From assembly GCF_040869045.1 (NCBI RefSeq), contig NC_090319.1, forward strand, positions 300,440,998 through 300,504,997: a stretch of 64,000 nucleotides of DNA, read 5' to 3'. The stretch is from Eurosta solidaginis (taxonomy: Eukaryota > Arthropoda > Insecta > Diptera > Tephritidae). Under the pieces are notes generated by a model. It worked only from the letters and a program-made list of their open reading frames with translations. It searched no databases and had not been told where the DNA came from. Position 1 is the stretch's first letter; every line of letters begins with the position of its first letter. The position numbers were made by a program, and so were the translations under genes. This document shows, piece after piece, positions 19,997 through 31,742 of this stretch.

Positions 19997-21253
19997 GATG
20001 AATTTCATATCAAAACCGATATGTATAGAACCCGATCCCCTCAGATTTTGATGAAATTTTGTACACAGGTACACTTTACCTATACAAACAGGACCTCATT
20101 TTTAGAAATTGCATTTTTGAACAATTGTGGGCGTGGAAAGGTGTCAAAGTTGTGAAAAATGCGTGAAAAATTACGGTAATAGGTACTTTTGGGCTGTGAT
20201 AACTACAGAATGGCTCAACCGATTTCAAAGATCTTGGTACCATTGGAAAGGTATTCGAATCGGCTTTCGAAAATGTACACTGTAAAAAAATTCTGTTACA
20301 CTGAAAAATTTTTTGTTTCATAAATAAAATTTTAAACTTGGAAAAAAATTCAAAGCCCAAGTGTTTTAAAATAAAATATATTTTTATTAGAAAGGTCTAT
20401 TTAATATACATATACAACATATCCAAAAACTAAACTGGCGTTTTTTTTTCTTCTTTTTTTTTATAACAATTTTTAAGTAAATTCATCTCTCTACATTTTG
20501 ATATCATAGTATTTTTGAGCTGTGATAACTACAGAATGGCTGAACCGATTTTAAAGATCTTGGTACCATTAGAAAGGTATTCAAATAGGCTTTCGAAAAC
20601 TTATACTGTAAGAATTTTTATTTCGCTGAAAACCCATTTTTTTTTTATGTTTTTTAAAAAGTAAACTTGGAAAAAATTACAGAGATCAAGCATTTAAAAA
20701 CAAACAAAAAAATGCTTTTCAGTGTAATAAAAATTTTTTCAGTGTATGATTTCGATAGCCGATTATAATACCTTTGCAATGGTATCAAGGTCTGGGAAAT
20801 CGTTATCACAGCTCAAAAGTACCATAATATAAAAAATAAAGAGATGCATTTACTTAATATTTAAAAAAAAGAAAAAATACGCCATTTTAGTTTTTGGATA
20901 TGTTATATATATTAAATAGACCTTTATAAAAAATATATTTTATTTTAAAACGCTTGGCCTTTGAAGTTTTTTTCAAGTTTAAAATTTTATTTTTGAAACA
21001 AAAAATTTTCCAGTGTAATAAAATTTTTTTACAGAGAACATTTTCGAAAGCCGATTCGAATACCTTTCCAATGGTACCTAGATCTTTGAAATCGGTTGAG
21101 CCATTCCGTAGTTATCACAGCCCAAAAGTACCTATTACCGTAATTTTTCACGCATTTTTCACAACATTGACTTTGCCAAATTTCATCAAAATCTGAGGGG
21201 GTCGGGTTCAAAATGTGCCGTTTTTTATAGGTTTTGATATGAAATTCAACATA
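19997..21253. mobile_element. Long foldback element in Mical intron 6
   Basis: The left arm (about 19997-20640) and right arm (about 20665-21253) are inverted copies. Landmarks are CCCCTCAGATTTTGATGAAATTT near the left end and its inverse near the right, and AAAGGTATTCGAATCGGCTTTCGAAAA against its inverse. Each arm holds a second diverged copy of the CTGTGATAACTACAGAATGG block. The ORFs seen on opposite strands at 20076-20360 and 20954-21196 are the same sequence in the two arms and not a gene. Confidence 0.85.
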
Positions 21254-21699
21254 TGTAGAACAATAGAAATAAGAAAGAACAATTAAGAAAGATTTATTAA
21301 CTATATTATTGCGCCAAAATATTAATTTTTGTATACTGGGCAGGAGCTTTACAGTCGCTTAGTTGAAAGACAAAAATTAAATTTTCTTGTATCCTTCTAC
21401 GCGTTTTAATACATTTGCATCTTCTTCAGTGAGTATCATGAAGACGATGAAATGTCGAAACGCTTAGGTAGAGTAAAATTTAATGTTTGCCTTACAATTT
21501 AGCGACCGCCTTCAATATTCTGGCACAGTAAAAAATAGCCGAAGAATTTTTCAAAATCTAACACAGCAGCAACAACATTTGAGTTAATGGGTTAAAAGGC
21601 ACAGCATCAGCGATTAATCAAAAACACGTCGACAAACACGATAGGCAGGCTGAATAAACGCAGGCAAACAGACAAAATAAACTCGAATGACTTTCTTAC
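21254..21699. other. Intron DNA, no feature recognised
   Basis: Unremarkable A/T-rich DNA between the foldback element and the donor of Mical exon 6. No repeat or ORF that I can support. Confidence 0.35.
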
Positions 21700-21948
21700 A
21701 GGATGCAGCAATTTGCGCTCCAAATCCTTTACGCGATCATTAAATTCGGGCGCATGTTGGCGATAAATGAATAAAGAGTAATCTTCAAATGCTGCCGGAT
21801 CATCAGTTTCACGCAATAATGTATTGGCTTGTAGCATTTGTAAACTTTTATAAAAATTCTGCGTTTGTTGATAACGTTGTTGACGTCGCTTACTTAGACG
21901 CTCCATGCGATTTTCTTCGATTTCTTGTAGTCGCTTTTGTCGTTCTTC
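21700..21948 (-). CDS. Mical: Mical exon 6 (charged linker before LIM domain)
   Basis: An 83-codon exon with acceptor ATTAG and donor GTAAGA, phase 0 at both ends. It opens with EERQKRLQEIEENRMERLSK, a charged helix, and contains FKSLQ-like and DDPAAFEDYSLFIYRQHAPEF followed by FNDRVKDLERKLLHP. The DPAAFEDY...YR...P.FNDRV.DLE pattern is the conserved MICAL segment N-terminal of the LIM domain. It is separated from exon 5 by a 9.9-kb intron and from exon 7 by a 6.1-kb intron. No defect is seen. Confidence 0.92.
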
Positions 21949-22559
21949 CTAATAATTCATTTTAAAGTAACAGCAAATGGCAAAGTTTAGCAACATTTTC
22001 TTTTTTTAACACAAAGGATGACAGTATGCGTTTTAAATACAGCAATAAGGGATATTCGATTTCGAAACGAAAAAAAAAACACAAATACATACATAATGCA
22101 TGGTATGTTTTAGCAAATAGTAAGTAGAATTGTATGAATCAATAAATAAGGTTTTTGTAGGATTATTAACCAGGGTCTAAACCGTAGGTGGTACAAATAT
22201 GCTGCTTGGAATGTGAAGAGCATGAAAAGAAACACGAATACACACAACTTTACAAATATTTCTTGAAACTTTCCGTAACCGAGTACTAGTTTTTAATCTG
22301 CTTGAATTTAGTTCAGAATAGTTCACAATAATTTCATAATCGAGTTCATTTATGGTCTAACTTATTAAAAGAAATAGTTCCAAAGTGTTACCGAACTAGT
22401 TCCAAAAAGATCCCAACTGATCTTGAAATCGTTCGTAAAGATCCAAACTGAACTGCGCAATAAATTCGATATCATTCCATTTTGGTTGAATTAACTAAAC
22501 AAAAAAATAGCGCACATAATTTCAATGTGTCCTTAGTGCTATCCCAATTAAATAATTAC
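21949..22559. other. Intron DNA, no feature recognised
   Basis: Mostly A/T-rich. The last 300 bases hold imperfect TCCAAACTGA and TTCCAAAGTG-type motifs but no clear tandem period. Immediately before 22560 starts the 430-bp repeat. Confidence 0.35.
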
Positions 22560-22970
22560 GAGCCGGACCCGTGCGCATCTTGCGGAATCAATATAAAAGT
22601 CTCTTATCAATTATCAACAGAAATCAGCTGTTCTATCAACAACTTACAGCTTGCGCTGCCATCTAGCGTATGATAGCAACTGCCAGTAATACAGTGCAAA
22701 TATTCGCAATAGTGCCATAGTACAAATAGATTTCGTGTCGTTTATTTTTAACAAATTATTTTAATAAAATATAGCTAAACAAAAGCTCTACGACCAAAAT
22801 TGTCGAAAGCTTGCTAATAGCCCGAATCTCCATCTTTACAACCAAAACTTTATTTATAGATTTGGATTCCAAATAAGAGCGAAAGAGGGACCCGTACATA
22901 AAAACAGCAATTAGAAATAATATATATGATTGATCTAGAAATTCCATAGTTTTAATTTCGGCAATATTCA
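22560..22970 (-). repeat. 430-bp dispersed repeat R430, copy 1, with open reading frame
   Basis: Three copies exist (also 30815-31203 and 50024-50468). On the minus strand each begins near TATTTCTAATTGCTGTTTTT and reads an ORF with FMYGS.FRSYLESKSINK, VLVVKMEIRAI and a hydrophobic C-terminus ending LLK. It continues as a 3' tail with CAATATAAAAG and AGAACAGCTG on one or other strand and ends near GCGCACGGGTCCGGCTC. In copy 1 the ORF extends upstream to MNIAEIKTM (22971). The product is unknown; it could be the tail of an envelope-like or other membrane protein of a mobile element. Confidence 0.6.
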
Positions 22971-23209
22971 AAAAATAATTTTGTTGGAACTTTCGGCTGA
23001 TTTCAAACCCGATTATAATTTGTTACCATGTTCGTCTTCAGAGCTCACCGAAATTTTCAGCGCCTGTGCACTATGAGATGCGGCTGCAAGCAAGCGCCTG
23101 TCTGAGATGAAACTTCTCGCTATTTAACAGTATAACTACCTTAATGGCCGATTACAATGAAAAATTTAGAAAAGAACTCTTTTTTTCTGATGATGGTCAT
23201 GTTAAAACT

Positions 23210-23752
23210 TTCAAGTACTATGTGACTTTAGATTAAGTCAAGAGGGCAATAGGACCTATCGACATCTACCACAGTAGGCAGAAGAAGGGAAGCGCAAGAT
23301 AAAGCCACGGTGTTGGTTTTGCGGCAGGAACGAGGCTTTGCACAGACAGTATTTTACTACTGTGTTCGTTTTGTCGCAATCCGCCCCAGCGCAGGGTTCT
23401 TTATAATAAAATTTAGTAGCGCCTACGCGCCAAAGTGATAGCAGATCTAGGAAGTGCGGGTTGGAGGAGGAAACGGTCGAGCACGTTTTGTGCTCGTGCT
23501 GTACGCTTGCCAGGGTAAAGACTCCAGCTATTAGGAGTGAAATAGCTGTCAGATATAGAAGCAGCAAGTGGCTTAAGTCCTAGAAAGCTTCTAGTATTTG
23601 CCAAAAGGACGGAGTTATTTTACAACATAGGTCCTGGTTTTTGATAGGGGGTTTTCAATTTGGTCGTGAAAATAAACTTCTGGTAATACTACGGACTCAT
23701 TCAGTCTATGTGAGGTCCTTATGGACTGGACAGTTCAACCTAACCTAACCTA
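23210..23752 (+). mobile_element. LINE 3'-end fragment (R1/I-like ORF2 C-terminus and 3' UTR)
   Basis: In broken frames the plus strand reads the Cys-rich ORF2 C-terminus typical of RNase H-type LINEs (RSSTFCARAV-like, then RKLLVFAKRTELFYNI), followed by a 3' UTR with ACTACGGACTCATTCAGTCT, ATGTGAGGTCC and TTCAACCTAACCTAACC. The same tail appears at 118-178, 35957, 37300 and 58640, so it marks a dispersed family. Confidence 0.6.
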
Positions 23753-23756
23753 CGCG

Positions 23757-24582
23757 CCAAATTATGAGGCATTTTGAGGCCGCCTTTAATGTAGAACGAG
23801 AAAAGACTTGCGATGACTGCCCCGACCAATGCATCAAAATGGCTCTTGACTATAACGACGCAATATTCGGAAAATACAGTTTCCACGATGTCACATCTCT
23901 CAATAGGTTAAGTTTGATCTATTTAGCAGCAGCTCGAAATGTAGTAATTTGTAGCACCAGGTTTCAGCAATCAAAAAATACAATAAGCTTACTTGTCTAT
24001 CTGTGTTCAAATACCAACTTGGACGAAACAGAGAGCTGATTATTACTGAGCAGTGGGTCAACATTTGTCACTTACTACGTACCGTCAAAGCAGATGTCAT
24101 AGGGTAACAGCATGCTCCAAAAAATAACTGGTACGAAATATTTGAAAGTTACCATGATTCGAAGAGTAAAAAGAGATGCCTAATTAGAAGAAGGAAAGCT
24201 GAGGCTGAACGAGCTTCAGTACGGTTACCGACATTTCTATAAGAAAATCCAACGGCCAACGGAAGGCTTCACGACAGTGGCGAAATCCTTTAGTACAAAA
24301 AAGATGACTTATATAAGGAACGCCATTTAGTTTCTTATTATAATGAACCCATGCTCGCGTACTATACTAAAGGTCCTGGATAAGGCATCATAAAGTACTT
24401 TAAACAAAGTTTTGGTGCGGTTTGGTTCTTGTTCAGGAAACGCTCGTGACTGTGAAGCCTAAGGAAACGATGAACAATGTTAAAAAAATGGATGTGAAGA
24501 GTTGTTTAGAATAATGCATCAACTCCTATACGAAATATGGTCAAACGACCGCATGCTATCAAACTGGAACATGAGTGTGCTC
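23757..24582 (+). pseudogene. RTE-like LINE endonuclease fragment
   Basis: The plus strand reads MRHFEAAFNVE, YNDAIFGKYSFHDVTS and YLAAARNVVICSTRFQ, which match the C-terminal half of an RTE-type APE endonuclease (F-x-LGDFNA degraded here, then GKFSLHDETS and ARNMVI.STRF). Further frames with stops lead to INSYTKYGQ and NWNMSVL-like, the region just before the RT. It ends at 24582, where the Jockey-type LINE is inserted. Clearly decayed: several stops and frameshifts. Confidence 0.65.
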
Positions 24583-27500
24583 GCTTCCAAAGGCAGTCGG
24601 TTCTATGTACCGGAGCGACTCGGGATTTTTCCCGACCAAGGACTGTCATCTCAGTGTGACCCCATTTAATTTGTTTCGTCCCTCCCACAAATTGTCATCC
24701 TCCCAGCAGCTCCTTGCAGCAGGACTGCTACATATTCTCTTACTCCGGGAAGGTATCGAACCCAATCCGGGTCCGTCTCCTGACCCCGGTCCTGAGAAAT
24801 GGTTTTGCTGCATTTGCCAGAAAAGAATCTTTTTAGGACGGTCATACTCTGTTCAGTGTGTCTCGTGCAAGGGATGGTTGCATCGGACAGGTTGTTCTGG
24901 GCTTGATCCCAAAACCCGACGTCCACGTAACTTTTATAAATCTTTTGTGGCTCCTTGCTGCTCACGCCCAAGGGCGTCCCGTAGTCTACGCCTAAGCGCC
25001 CCCACTACCTTCCAGCAGCCTCGCTGCTCAGCAAGCCACAACAAGTACCCGCTGCTGCTCGCGCCCCACGGCGCCAACAACTCAAACAGCTGATACCACT
25101 CATAACTACTACCTTCGTAGTAGAGCTGGTAGCAATGCTGAGCATCAGCCCCTGTCCCCGTCTTCTTCTCCCCCCCCCCCCCCCCCTCTTTTCTGGCAGC
25201 AATCGTGCAGGTCAGGGAAACAGACTCTTAGTCCCTACCTCCGTTTGCACCGTCTGCCAGCACAGAATATATAGGTTTGCGACATCCGCTCAATGCAGCT
25301 CCTGCCTTGGGTGGTGCCACTTTCCTAGATGTTCTGGTCTCCGCGACGGCAACCCCTCGACGGGTTTCATCGCGCCATGTTGCCAGGTCGCAAACCCAAA
25401 TCATCCGGGTACCCCAATGCTTGCCCAAGGGCGCCCAGTCCCAAGGCCACAACAGCAATTGCGTCCTGGCCTTCCACAACCTAGGCGTAGTCACCCGTCA
25501 CTTACTCCTAGACTGGCGGCGTCACCCCTCATGCACTTCAGAATTCTGCAGTGAAACTGTAATGGACTAACTGGGAAGATTACGGAGATAGTCGATTTCA
25601 TGAAGCGGCACAACATCCGCATTGCTGCGATTCAAGAGACTACACTCACAGCAAGATCTGCATTGCAGACCTGCTCTGGGTATAATGTCCACAGGAAAGA
25701 CCGCGAGAGCGGAAATGGAGGCGGCCTCGCGTTTATTATACACCACTCTGTGCAATATTATATATTTGATCCTGGCATCGACCGCAGGGACAATGTCTTA
25801 GAACGTCAAGGCCTATCTGTTCGGTCAGGCGATGCAAATCTAGAAATCATCAACATCTACATCCCTCCTGTCACCTGTTGCCCCAGTGGATACCGCCCTA
25901 ATATCGAGGCCTTACTCACTGGCAACAATCGCATTATCTTAGGCGATTTCAATGCCCATCACGACCTATGGCATTCAAACTTGCGGGCGGACAGTAGGGG
26001 TGAGATGTTGGCGGATCAAATAGAAGAAACGACGTTCTGCACAATAAACGGAGACGCTCCCACACGTATGGTAGGAAGCTGTCATAGCTCGCCAGATATC
26101 TCAATCGTGAGCGCAGAACTCGTAAACTGCGTGAACTGGCAGCCGATGGTAACATTGGCATCCGACCACCTGCCCATACTTATTTCGTTCTGCAACAGAC
26201 AGCAGCTTTGCTGCCCTCCCTATCCCGACTGATGCCCGCCAAGGGGAGCGTGCCTTCCGTAAGGTCATTGAATCCGCCTCGGCACATTTCATTCCCGCCG
26301 GGAGAATTCCCGAAATCCGGCCCCACTTCCCGGCGGAGGCCGCGAGCTTAGCGAGGGAACGCGACCTTATAAGACAGCTTGATCCAGGCGACCCCCAAAT
26401 AAGGGATATAAACCAACGCATCAGATTGCTTGTGGACGAACACAAGCGGGCGAAATGGGAAGAGCACCTAAGAGGTTGTAACCTCTCTACCGGTGTAGGT
26501 AAACTTTGGTCCAGCGTAAAGTCCCTATCGAATCCGACTAAGCACAAAGACAAAGTTTCCATCGCCTTTGGCGATAAGGTGCTGTCGGATGCGAAAAAAT
26601 GCGCGAGCGTTTTCTGCCGACAATATATAATGCATCCTACGGTTGACAAAGATAGACGGAGAGCCAATAGACACGCACATAAACACAAATTCAGCGCGTC
26701 ACCAATCACCATCACCGCTAGAGAGGTTGAGGACGCCATTGGTCGCGCTAAACCATCCAAAGCAGTGGGCCCAGACGGCATAGCCATGCCGATGCTTAAA
26801 AACCTAGGGAAAGAGGGTTTCAAATATTTAGCGCATGTCTTCAACCTGTCTCTTTCCACCTTTGTCATACCCGAGGAATGGAAAATGGCCAAGGTGGTCC
26901 CTCTACTAAAGCCTGGGAAACCAGCTAACATAGGTGAGTCATATCGTCCGATATCTCTCCTATCGCCAGTGGCAAAGACGCTTGAAGCCATTTTGCTCCC
27001 TTATTTCCAAGCACATTGCAGCTAGCCCCTCATCAGCATGGCTTCAGAAAACTCCATAGCACTACCTCCGCGCTAAATGTCATTGGCACCCAGATAAATT
27101 GCGGTTTGAATCAATACCCCCACCATAGAACAGTACTCGTAGCGCTAGACCTATCAAAAGCCTTTGATACGGTCAACCATGGCTCGTTACTGCAAGACCT
27201 GGAAGGGTCTATCCTTCCCCCATGTCTTAAAAGGTGGACCGCAAATTATCTGGGTGGTCGGCAGGCATCGGTGCAATTCAGAAACGAAACATCAAAACCA
27301 AGGAGAATTAAACAAGGGGTGCCACAGGGTGGTGTCCTATCCCCACTTTTGTTTAATTTCTACATATCCAAGCTACCTTCACCACCGGAAGGAGTAACAA
27401 TCGTTTCCTACGCCGATGACTGCACAATAATGGCCACAGGCCCAGGCCCAGAGATCGATGAGCTATGCAATAAAATAAACGGCTATCTCCCTGATCTCTC

Positions 27501-28860
27501 CAGTTTTTCCGCCTCGCGAAACCTGGCATTGTCACCGACTAAATCTTCCGCGACCTTATTTACAACATGCACGCCCCAAATGTCGACCATATTGAACATC
27601 CACGTCGATGGCACTACGCTACCGACTGTCCTACACCCCAAAATCTTGGGTGTGACGTTTGATCAGGATCTACATTTTGGTGCGCACGCAACCGCAATTG
27701 TTCCGAGAATTCAGAGCCGTAATAAAATCCTCAAATCCCTTGCTGGCAGTACCTGGGGAAAAGATAAAGAAACGCTCATGACCACATACAAAGCAATTAG
27801 CCAGCCGATTACGTGCTACGCGTCACCCATATGGTCGCCAAGCCTAAAAACTACCCACTGGAAGAAACTACAGGCCTGCCAAAATACTGCTCTCAGAAAA
27901 GCCACGGGCTGTCTTCTTATGTCCCCAGAACACCATCTGCATAATGAGGCGAGAATACTCCCCATCAGTGAGAGAAATGAGATGCTGACCAAACAGTTTC
28001 TGTTGAATACCCAGAAACCTGGGCATCCCAACAGACATCTGATTGACGAACCAGCACCGCCTAGGGGCCTAAGGAGTCATCTCCGTAAGCATTTTGAGGA
28101 AATACGGCACCTGAGAACCCAGCCGTATGAAGCGAAAAAACACAAGCAGGTCCTTGGTGAACTCCATAGACAGGCGTCGGACCTTTATGTCGGGAATTGC
28201 CCGGTGAATCCAGTACTTGAAGAAAAATATCCAGAACTCGCGGAAGAGGAACGCATACTCCCCAGGGAAACGCGTGTCACTCTTGCTCAACTTCGTTCTG
28301 GATACTGTAACAGGTTAAACTCTTACCTATCCAGAATCAACCCCGACATACAAAATGTATGCCCCGCTTGCAATGTGTCCCCACATGACACCAACCATCT
28401 CTTTAATTATAATGTGGAACCAACGCCTCTAACACCCCTTTCCTTATGGTCCACCCCTGTTGAAACGGCAAGTTTCCTTGGATTCCCGTTAGAGGATATT
28501 GATGACAATTTGTGATCGGTCGCGGCTATTAGGTGGGGCGAGCATTGCTACAACAACAACAACAGCAGTGTGCTGTGCTACACCATTCAAAAGTTTGTGT
28601 AGTGCAAACCTTACGAGGGGTTGCCAGCACAATTTATAACTTCTCCAACTCAATCCGAGGCCTTGGTGACCCCAAGTTTCTCACGGAACGAAACTGCAAC
28701 GTTGGGTGATGTAGAAGTTTCTACCAGATGTTCGGAGTAGTATTTTACAGATGCTATTTTCCGAAACGTGACGTATCTGTAACGGGCAAAGGATCATCAA
28801 CATCGATAATACTCCCTCAAACCTACAGGGAGGCTCCTAATCGCTGCAAGAAGAAGAAAA
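24583..28860 (+). mobile_element. Nearly complete Jockey-superfamily LINE with 9-bp target duplication
   Basis: 4278 bp, flanked by AGTGTGCTC (24574-24582 and 28861-28869), so both ends are defined. Layout: 5' leader, one long coding region (zinc fingers, APE endonuclease, reverse transcriptase, C-terminal Cys/His segment), then a 3' UTR of about 340 bp. The UTR includes GCAAAGGATCATCAACATCGATAA and a tail corresponding to the (CAA)n of relatives, here GCAAGAAGAAGAAAAA. That same UTR recurs at 32429, 33305, 33852 and 58100, which shows how active the family has been. It lies in the sense strand opposite to Mical, within the 9.9-kb intron. Confidence 0.85.
24605..28515 (+). pseudogene. Broken polyprotein ORF of the Jockey-type LINE (2A-like motif, PHD-like fingers, endonuclease, RT)
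   Basis: ATG at 24605 starts a hydrophobic leader that ends in the 2A-like motif GIEPNPGP (24752-24775). Next are two PHD-like Cys/His fingers (CCICQKR...CVSCKGWLH and CTVCQHR...CSSCLGWCH), then an APE endonuclease (IQETTL, ILGDFNAHHD, SDHLPI). The reverse transcriptase follows (KAVGPDGI, LALDLSKAFD-like, QGVPQGGVLSP, SYADDC), and a C-terminal CPAC...H segment whose last Cys is Tyr. Defects are a frame change between 25091 and 25135 near a poly-C run (about 25169-25187), TGA at 25552 where Trp is expected, and frame changes near 26210-26230 and 27016-27024. No RNase H domain was seen. It cannot make a full protein. Confidence 0.85.
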
Positions 28861-28869
28861 AGTGTGCTC

Positions 28870-30110
28870 TACCAAATCTATAGGCAGCTTAAAATCGCCA
28901 TATAAGGTTCAATTTAGCGTATTGAGCGAAAGATTGAAATCCATCCAAAAACTCACCTATTAATTGTACAATGGTTCAGATGCTGGGATACGCCAAACCC
29001 ACGAAAGACGATGATGGTGCCAAAGTGATAGCTAATTGGGATCGACATTTGTTCCGAAGTTTGGGAGAAATGAAAAGGAGACGGCTCCAAAATTTCTAAG
29101 ATCATGTGCAAATCCTACGTTGTCGGACTCACGAAGCTGTTCATCTATCTAAAGAGACAAAACTTAAGACTCACTATGGGTGTTACTCAATAAAATTGTG
29201 AGATAGGACGTTGTTGCCAAAAAAAAACTGAGCCCTACCTGCTTCAAAAATTTCGAATCAGTAGCCGAGAAGGGGTGATATTCTATTCAGCAGTCTCTTT
29301 CAGAGATGAACCCTGCCACAAATGAACCAAAAAGGTGGACCAAAATTTGAAATTGAACACATTCTAAAATAAGTTGAACTAAATGAACTCGATTTTGTTT
29401 TGATTTAAATTTTAAAATTTTTATTTTTCGTTTCTTAATACATATCTGACCCGAACGTTCCGCGCTTGATTCTGATCCTCCTTTGCATACTCAGTGGATT
29501 AGTCAAACATACATATGCATTTTGGTATGTTTGTATGAGGGTGTATGTATGCAAAAAGTTTGTTTAGTAGCATGGGTGGAATTACAAAAAATAAAAATGT
29601 TCATGCCAATGATATACATAGATATGTCTATGCACATATGTATGTATGTATGTACGCATATATGGTGAATACCTCAGAGTGTGAATTTGAAAATTCATTA
29701 ATGACGATGCAGGTACTCTGATGATGACGATCGAGCATAATATGAACCTTATAAAATAATAATAATAACATAATATGTACAGCAGTTTTTTTTATGTATC
29801 CTTTTTATATTCATACATAATTTACAAATGTTAAAACTCAAAAGATAAATATGTTATAGAAAATAAATAAAAAATAAAGTATTCTTTTTTCTAGGTACAT
29901 AAATATGTAAATATGTGTATGATATTGATGCATACGAATACATTTTGAAAAGTGATCGTAATTTAAAGTAGAAAATATGTAGGTATGTACATAATTTATG
30001 TATCAAAAATTCTAAAATAAGTATTTGTAGATATGCTCAATTTGTTAAAATTTTTACAGTCGTAACTAAGCAATAAATTATTTCGTTTCATTCAAATATT
30101 TTATATTATA
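28870..30110. other. Continuation of interrupted RTE-like DNA, then A/T-rich intron
   Basis: Directly after the second target-site copy the sequence should continue the RTE-like fragment, but no frame is recognisable beyond a few codons. At 29195-29285 a relic of the foldback family at 18985 is visible (GAGATAGGACG, GTAGCCGAGA). The rest is A/T-rich with short TATG repeats near 29640. Confidence 0.4.
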
Positions 30111-30814
30111 CTGTGTGACACCAAAGAATACCTGAGAAGTCATACCAATTTTCAAGTAGATCTAAAAGATATAAGAATGACTGCATACAACATTTTCCCT
30201 GTACACCACCAAAATAGTGAGTTAGAGGCAAAAAACCGGGGTTTCGCACGTTTGGACTTTTATGAGCCTTTAACTTTGTTGGCTATAACCCGATTTGAAG
30301 TTACTCTCCGGATCAAATCAAAAGAGATTTAGGCCTTTCCAACGATATATGCATATATCAATTATGGGCCATATAAACATTTTTTTGTTGGTTTGATACA
30401 ATTTTACATTCTTTTCAAATTTTGTTTTCATACAAATTTTAATAACTCAGTCAGTTTTTAGCATATATAAAAAAAATTAATACTGATTAAACTAATAATT
30501 ATATTCCAGTTTTGATGTAATGTAGGGTTGGTATAGTCTTCTTATAAATTAGTACATACAGCTAGCATCAAAGTTGACGAAAACCGAAAAAAAGTAAAAA
30601 AAAAAAAAATTTGGTTCATAGGGAATATTTTCAGTTGCGTTGTGTTTGCCTAATTCAATCTCTTCTTCTACGATCCGGAAAGAAACTGAAAATCGGGTTA
30701 CAGCCAACAGTCTTAAAGGCTCGCAAGAGTCCAAAGGTATGATAAACCGGTATTATGCCCGTAATACCGTTTTCACACAGAAACTTAATCGAATCACAGG
30801 TTTATTTAATGAAG
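30111..30814. other. Intron DNA with a short palindrome
   Basis: No gene seen. A hairpin GGTATTATGCCCGTAATACC is at about 30750-30769, just before the second R430 copy. The region GTTTTCACACAGAAACTTAA also occurs near 11767, so part of this stretch is repetitive. Confidence 0.35.
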
Positions 30815-31203
30815 CGAGCCTGACCCGTGCGCATCTTGCTCAACCAATATAAAAGTCTCTTATCAAATATCAACAGAAATCAGCTGTTCTTTCAATCAAT
30901 TTATACTTACAGCTTGCGCTGTCATCTGGCGTATGATAGCAACTACCGGTAATGCAGTGCAAATATTCACAATAGTGCCATAGCACAAATAGATTTCTTT
31001 GTGTGCTCACAATCGCTTATTTTTAACAAATTATTTCAATAAAATAAAGCTAAGCAAAAGCACTACGACCAAAATTGCCCAAAGCTCGCCAATAGCCCGA
31101 ATCTCCATCTTTACAACCAAAACTTTATTTATAGATTTGGATTCCAAATAAGAGCGAAAAAGGAACCCGTACATAAAAACAGCAATTAGAAATAATATAT
31201 AAG
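30815..31203 (-). repeat. R430 dispersed repeat, copy 2
   Basis: Same element as 22560-22970 in the same orientation. The reading frame (FMYGFLFRSYLESKSINK to LLLSFILLK) is open and stops at the same place as copy 1. Confidence 0.6.
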
Positions 31204-31305
31204 ATAATTAAGCCCTTTTTATACAGGGCCACTTGCTTCATTAAGCGAACATCTGTCAGCAGCCCCAAAAAGTATTACGTTTTTACAAAAAATAGTTGAA
31301 ATGGA

Positions 31306-31344
31306 TTGGCCGCCGCCGTGGTGTGATGGTAGCGTGCTCCCCCC
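31306..31344 (+). mobile_element. SINE family A head fragment
   Basis: GGCCGCCGCCGTGGTGTGAT followed by GGTAGCGTGCTCC is the A-box half of the tRNA-like head at 7789-7856 and 52020-52090. The B box and body are absent. Confidence 0.55.
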
Positions 31345-31742
31345 ACCACATCGAAAAATCCACTTAGATATTTGATGTTGATTAACCACTGTCACGAATG
31401 TTCAATAATTGCCGCTAGATGGATCTAACTCTCCTTTGCGCGCCTAGCGTAGAGAGTTACAAACAAGCATATATACAAGTGAAGCTAATATAAGCGTGTT
31501 AAAAATGGTATGACTTCGCAGGTTTTTTATCTTTTGTCTTTTTTGTAACACTGTGCTATGTATAATTCATAAAATGTTTTATATCTAAATTATTATTGTT
31601 GTATTTGCCAAGTTAATTTTAAATTTTATTTACAATAAATTCATTTAAAAAAACAGTAAAAAGTCAATTAAAAATTGCATATTTTCAAAACTTTATAAAT
31701 TAAATAAAACAAGTTAAAACAAAACGCTGACTTGTTTGGCCC

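Noticed and set aside
20076..20360. A 94-codon minus-strand ORF with a twin on the plus strand at 20954-21196
   Set aside because: Both are the same sequence in the two arms of a foldback element; no known protein features and no splice links.
25005..25494. Minus-strand ORFs inside the LINE
   Set aside because: Antisense shadows of the zinc-finger region. The plus strand shows conserved Cys/His spacing.
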